Assembly (NCBI GenBank): GCA_041402045.1
Contig: JAWKSZ010000002.1
Coordinates: 124,001 to 188,000, forward strand
Reading direction: 5' to 3'
From: JAGQRJ01 sp041402045
GTDB taxonomy: Bacteria > Planctomycetota > J058
Length of the DNA: 64,000 nt
The position numbers and the translations under genes were made by a program. The notes beneath the pieces were generated by a model. It made no database searches and had not been told where the DNA came from. It saw nothing but the letters and a program-made list of their open reading frames with translations. This document shows positions 62,814 through 64,000 of the stretch, one piece after another; within the stretch, counting starts at the first letter, position 1, and each line of letters starts with the position of its first letter.

Positions 62814-64000
62814 GGCCGCGGCGCAAGGACTCCGGGGTCTTGGCCGTGACCTCGACCATGTGCAGGTAGACCTCGAGCGCGGTCTGGCCCTTGTCGAGGG
62901 GTGCGTGGAACCACTCGCGCAGCCGCTCCTTCTCCAGCGCGTTGGTCAACAGCGCGAGGAACAGCTTGTTGCCCAGCATGTGCCCCAGCATGTGGGTCAA
63001 GAGCATGTGGACCTCGACGGGCTGGGTCAGCGCCCGCCCGGGGGAGGTCCAGCGTCCGCTCTCGAGGAACTCGCGCTCGTGGTCGCGGTGGTAGATCGTG
63101 AGGCGCGCCGCGCGCAGCGCCAGCCGCCGGTTGACCTGCAGGCGCTTGCTGGTGTCGGCCTCCTCTCGAGGGGCGCCCTTGACCCGCTCGCCGCGGGCCT
63201 GGGCTCGGCGGCGCGTGGCGCGCTCGCGCTCGCGCCGACGGTGCGCGGAGACGAAGGCCTGGCAGTCCGCCTCGGTCCAGCACTCCCGGGTGGGCACGAT
63301 CAGCTTGGACCCGCAGTAGCCCAGCGCCTCGGTGACGGCGCGGAAGTAGAAGTCGGTGACCAGGTTTCGTGGACGCTCCCAGTCGTAGGCCGCGCACAGG
63401 TGGTGCAGGAAGTGCGCGCCCTCCTCGGCGGCGTTGACCACCGAGAAGTCCGAGAGGTAGATCACGCGGCCCTTGGGGATGAAGTAGCTCTCGTTGGAGA
63501 GGATCTGGCGCATGACGTCGGCGCGCTCCTGCTCGCTGAAGCCCTGCTGGGTGGCCAGGTAGTCGAGGAAGTCCAGGTCGTTGACCGTGAACAGCTCGAA
63601 GCTGTCGAGGTCCTCGCGCTCGATCTCGAGGAACTGCGCGATCGTCTGCACGATCTCGAGCACCTGCTCCGCGTACTCGAGCCGCAGGTCCTGTCCGTCG
63701 TCGTCCTCGAAGGCGTCGTCGTCCTCGTCCTCGTCCTCGAAGGCGTCGTCGCCCTCGTCACTCGCGAGGTCGTCGTCGTCGTCGTCGTCGTCGTCCTCTT
63801 CGAGCTCCTGGAGGTCCCACGACGACATGCCCGCCCCCGGGGGCTCGAGGGCCGGGCGGTTGCTGACCCAGTTCAGGTAGCTGTGCAGCTTCTCCAACGG
63901 GGTGGCGTTGAACACGCAGTAGGCGTCCGCGGCCAGGCGGACCACGTTGGTGTCCTCCAGGCCCTTGCGGGCGAGCTGCCAATAGATCTCCTCGGCGTTC
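62803..64000 (-). CDS. Acidic hypothetical protein, N-terminus outside window
   Basis: Open to the window edge; 399 residues visible. It begins NAEEIYWQLARKGLEDTNVVRLAADAYCVFNATPLEKLHSYLNWV, then a poly-Asp/Glu segment (ELEEDDDDDDDDDLASDEGD) of low complexity, then a helical domain: VLEIVQTIAQFLEIEREDLDSF, FSEQERADVMRQIL, KGRVIYLSDFSVVNAAEEGAHFLHHLCA and YCGSKLIVPTRECWTEADC. A basic stretch (RRRERERATRRRAQARGER) and a C-terminal amphipathic region follow. No family is recognised; it appears cytoplasmic. It overlaps lpxH convergently by 11 bases. Confidence 0.55.
   Translation of the reverse strand, partial: NAEEIYWQLARKGLEDTNVVRLAADAYCVFNATPLEKLHSYLNWVSNRPALEPPGAGMSSWDLQELEEDDDDDDDDDLASDEGDDAFEDEDEDDDAFEDDDGQDLRLEYAEQVLEIVQTIAQFLEIEREDLDSFELFTVNDLDFLDYLATQQGFSEQERADVMRQILSNESYFIPKGRVIYLSDFSVVNAAEEGAHFLHHLCAAYDWERPRNLVTDFYFRAVTEALGYCGSKLIVPTRECWTEADCQAFVSAHRRRERERATRRRAQARGERVKGAPREEADTSKRLQVNRRLALRAARLTIYHRDHEREFLESGRWTSPGRALTQPVEVHMLLTHMLGHMLGNKLFLALLTNALEKERLREWFHAPLDKGQTALEVYLHMVEVTAKTPESLRRGLRL

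Overview
The window is a very GC-rich, densely coded bacterial chromosome segment, most likely from a member of the phylum Planctomycetota. The evidence is three Pkn2-type Ser/Thr kinases fused to large non-catalytic tails (PEGA/VCBS-like or helical repeats), many secreted lipoproteins with repeat domains, a PilZ protein, and an elongation factor G of the spirochaete/planctomycete/mitochondrion-like (spdEFG1) type. No ribosomal RNA marker is present, so the class cannot be fixed. GTG starts are common, and eight gene pairs overlap by the tetranucleotide GTGA (a ninth by CTGA), which points to widespread translational coupling.

Layout. 1-5.5 kb: two CNNM/CBS proteins, a secreted PDZ protein with a hexapeptide-repeat coiled coil, a degenerate PIN protein, then a leftward set of a hypothetical gene, moeA and a PECR-like SDR. 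5.6-15.1 kb: PilZ protein, secreted calcineurin-like phosphatase, a 1669-residue membrane Ser/Thr kinase and EF-G with a terminator. 15.2-20.7 kb: small membrane protein, cupin, FHA protein, a divergent HxlR-regulator/GST pair around a perfect palindrome, tandem paralogous lipoproteins and a secreted Delta-60 repeat protein. 20.9-27.4 kb: tyrS, a small ORF, a secreted LNS2/HAD-like protein, a hypothetical protein and a second kinase. 27.5-33.3 kb: a leftward maltodextrin-type operon: alpha-amylase lipoprotein, MalK-type ATPase, a binding protein fused to a MalF-type permease, and a MalG-type permease. 33.4-41.7 kb: secreted hypothetical protein, SnoaL-like protein, serA, a sugar-nucleotide epimerase, a glycosyltransferase-like protein, EEP-family lipoprotein, esterase-like phytase-family protein and a Spy-like anchored protein. 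41.8-50.9 kb: secreted peptidylarginine/agmatine-deiminase-like enzyme, small secreted proteins, a repeat-rich TPR-like protein, mobA, rph, a lamin-tail-domain lipoprotein and a zinc-ribbon membrane protein. 51.0-51.8 kb: a repeat-rich noncoding island. 51.8-58.2 kb: carbamoyltransferase, SNase-like lipoprotein, DUF547 lipoprotein, unidentified frameshifted genes and a third kinase. 58.3-60.1 kb: tRNA-Ile2(CAU) followed by a likely mobile-element remnant, including a broken phage family A DNA polymerase fragment. 60.1-64 kb: YkgJ-type cysteine-cluster protein, hemF, a lipoprotein, an LpxH-like phosphoesterase and a large acidic protein cut by the window end.

Reading frames are broken at many places where the implied protein is clearly conserved (tyrS, the ABC permeases, the third kinase, the DUF547 gene, the EEP gene). 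The breaks cluster at about 15.5-16.3, 20.0, 21.6-23.5, 27.5-29.1, 38.8 and 54.7-57.7 kb and look like uncorrected long-read indels rather than pseudogenes, so coordinates of those genes are gene spans, not clean ORFs.
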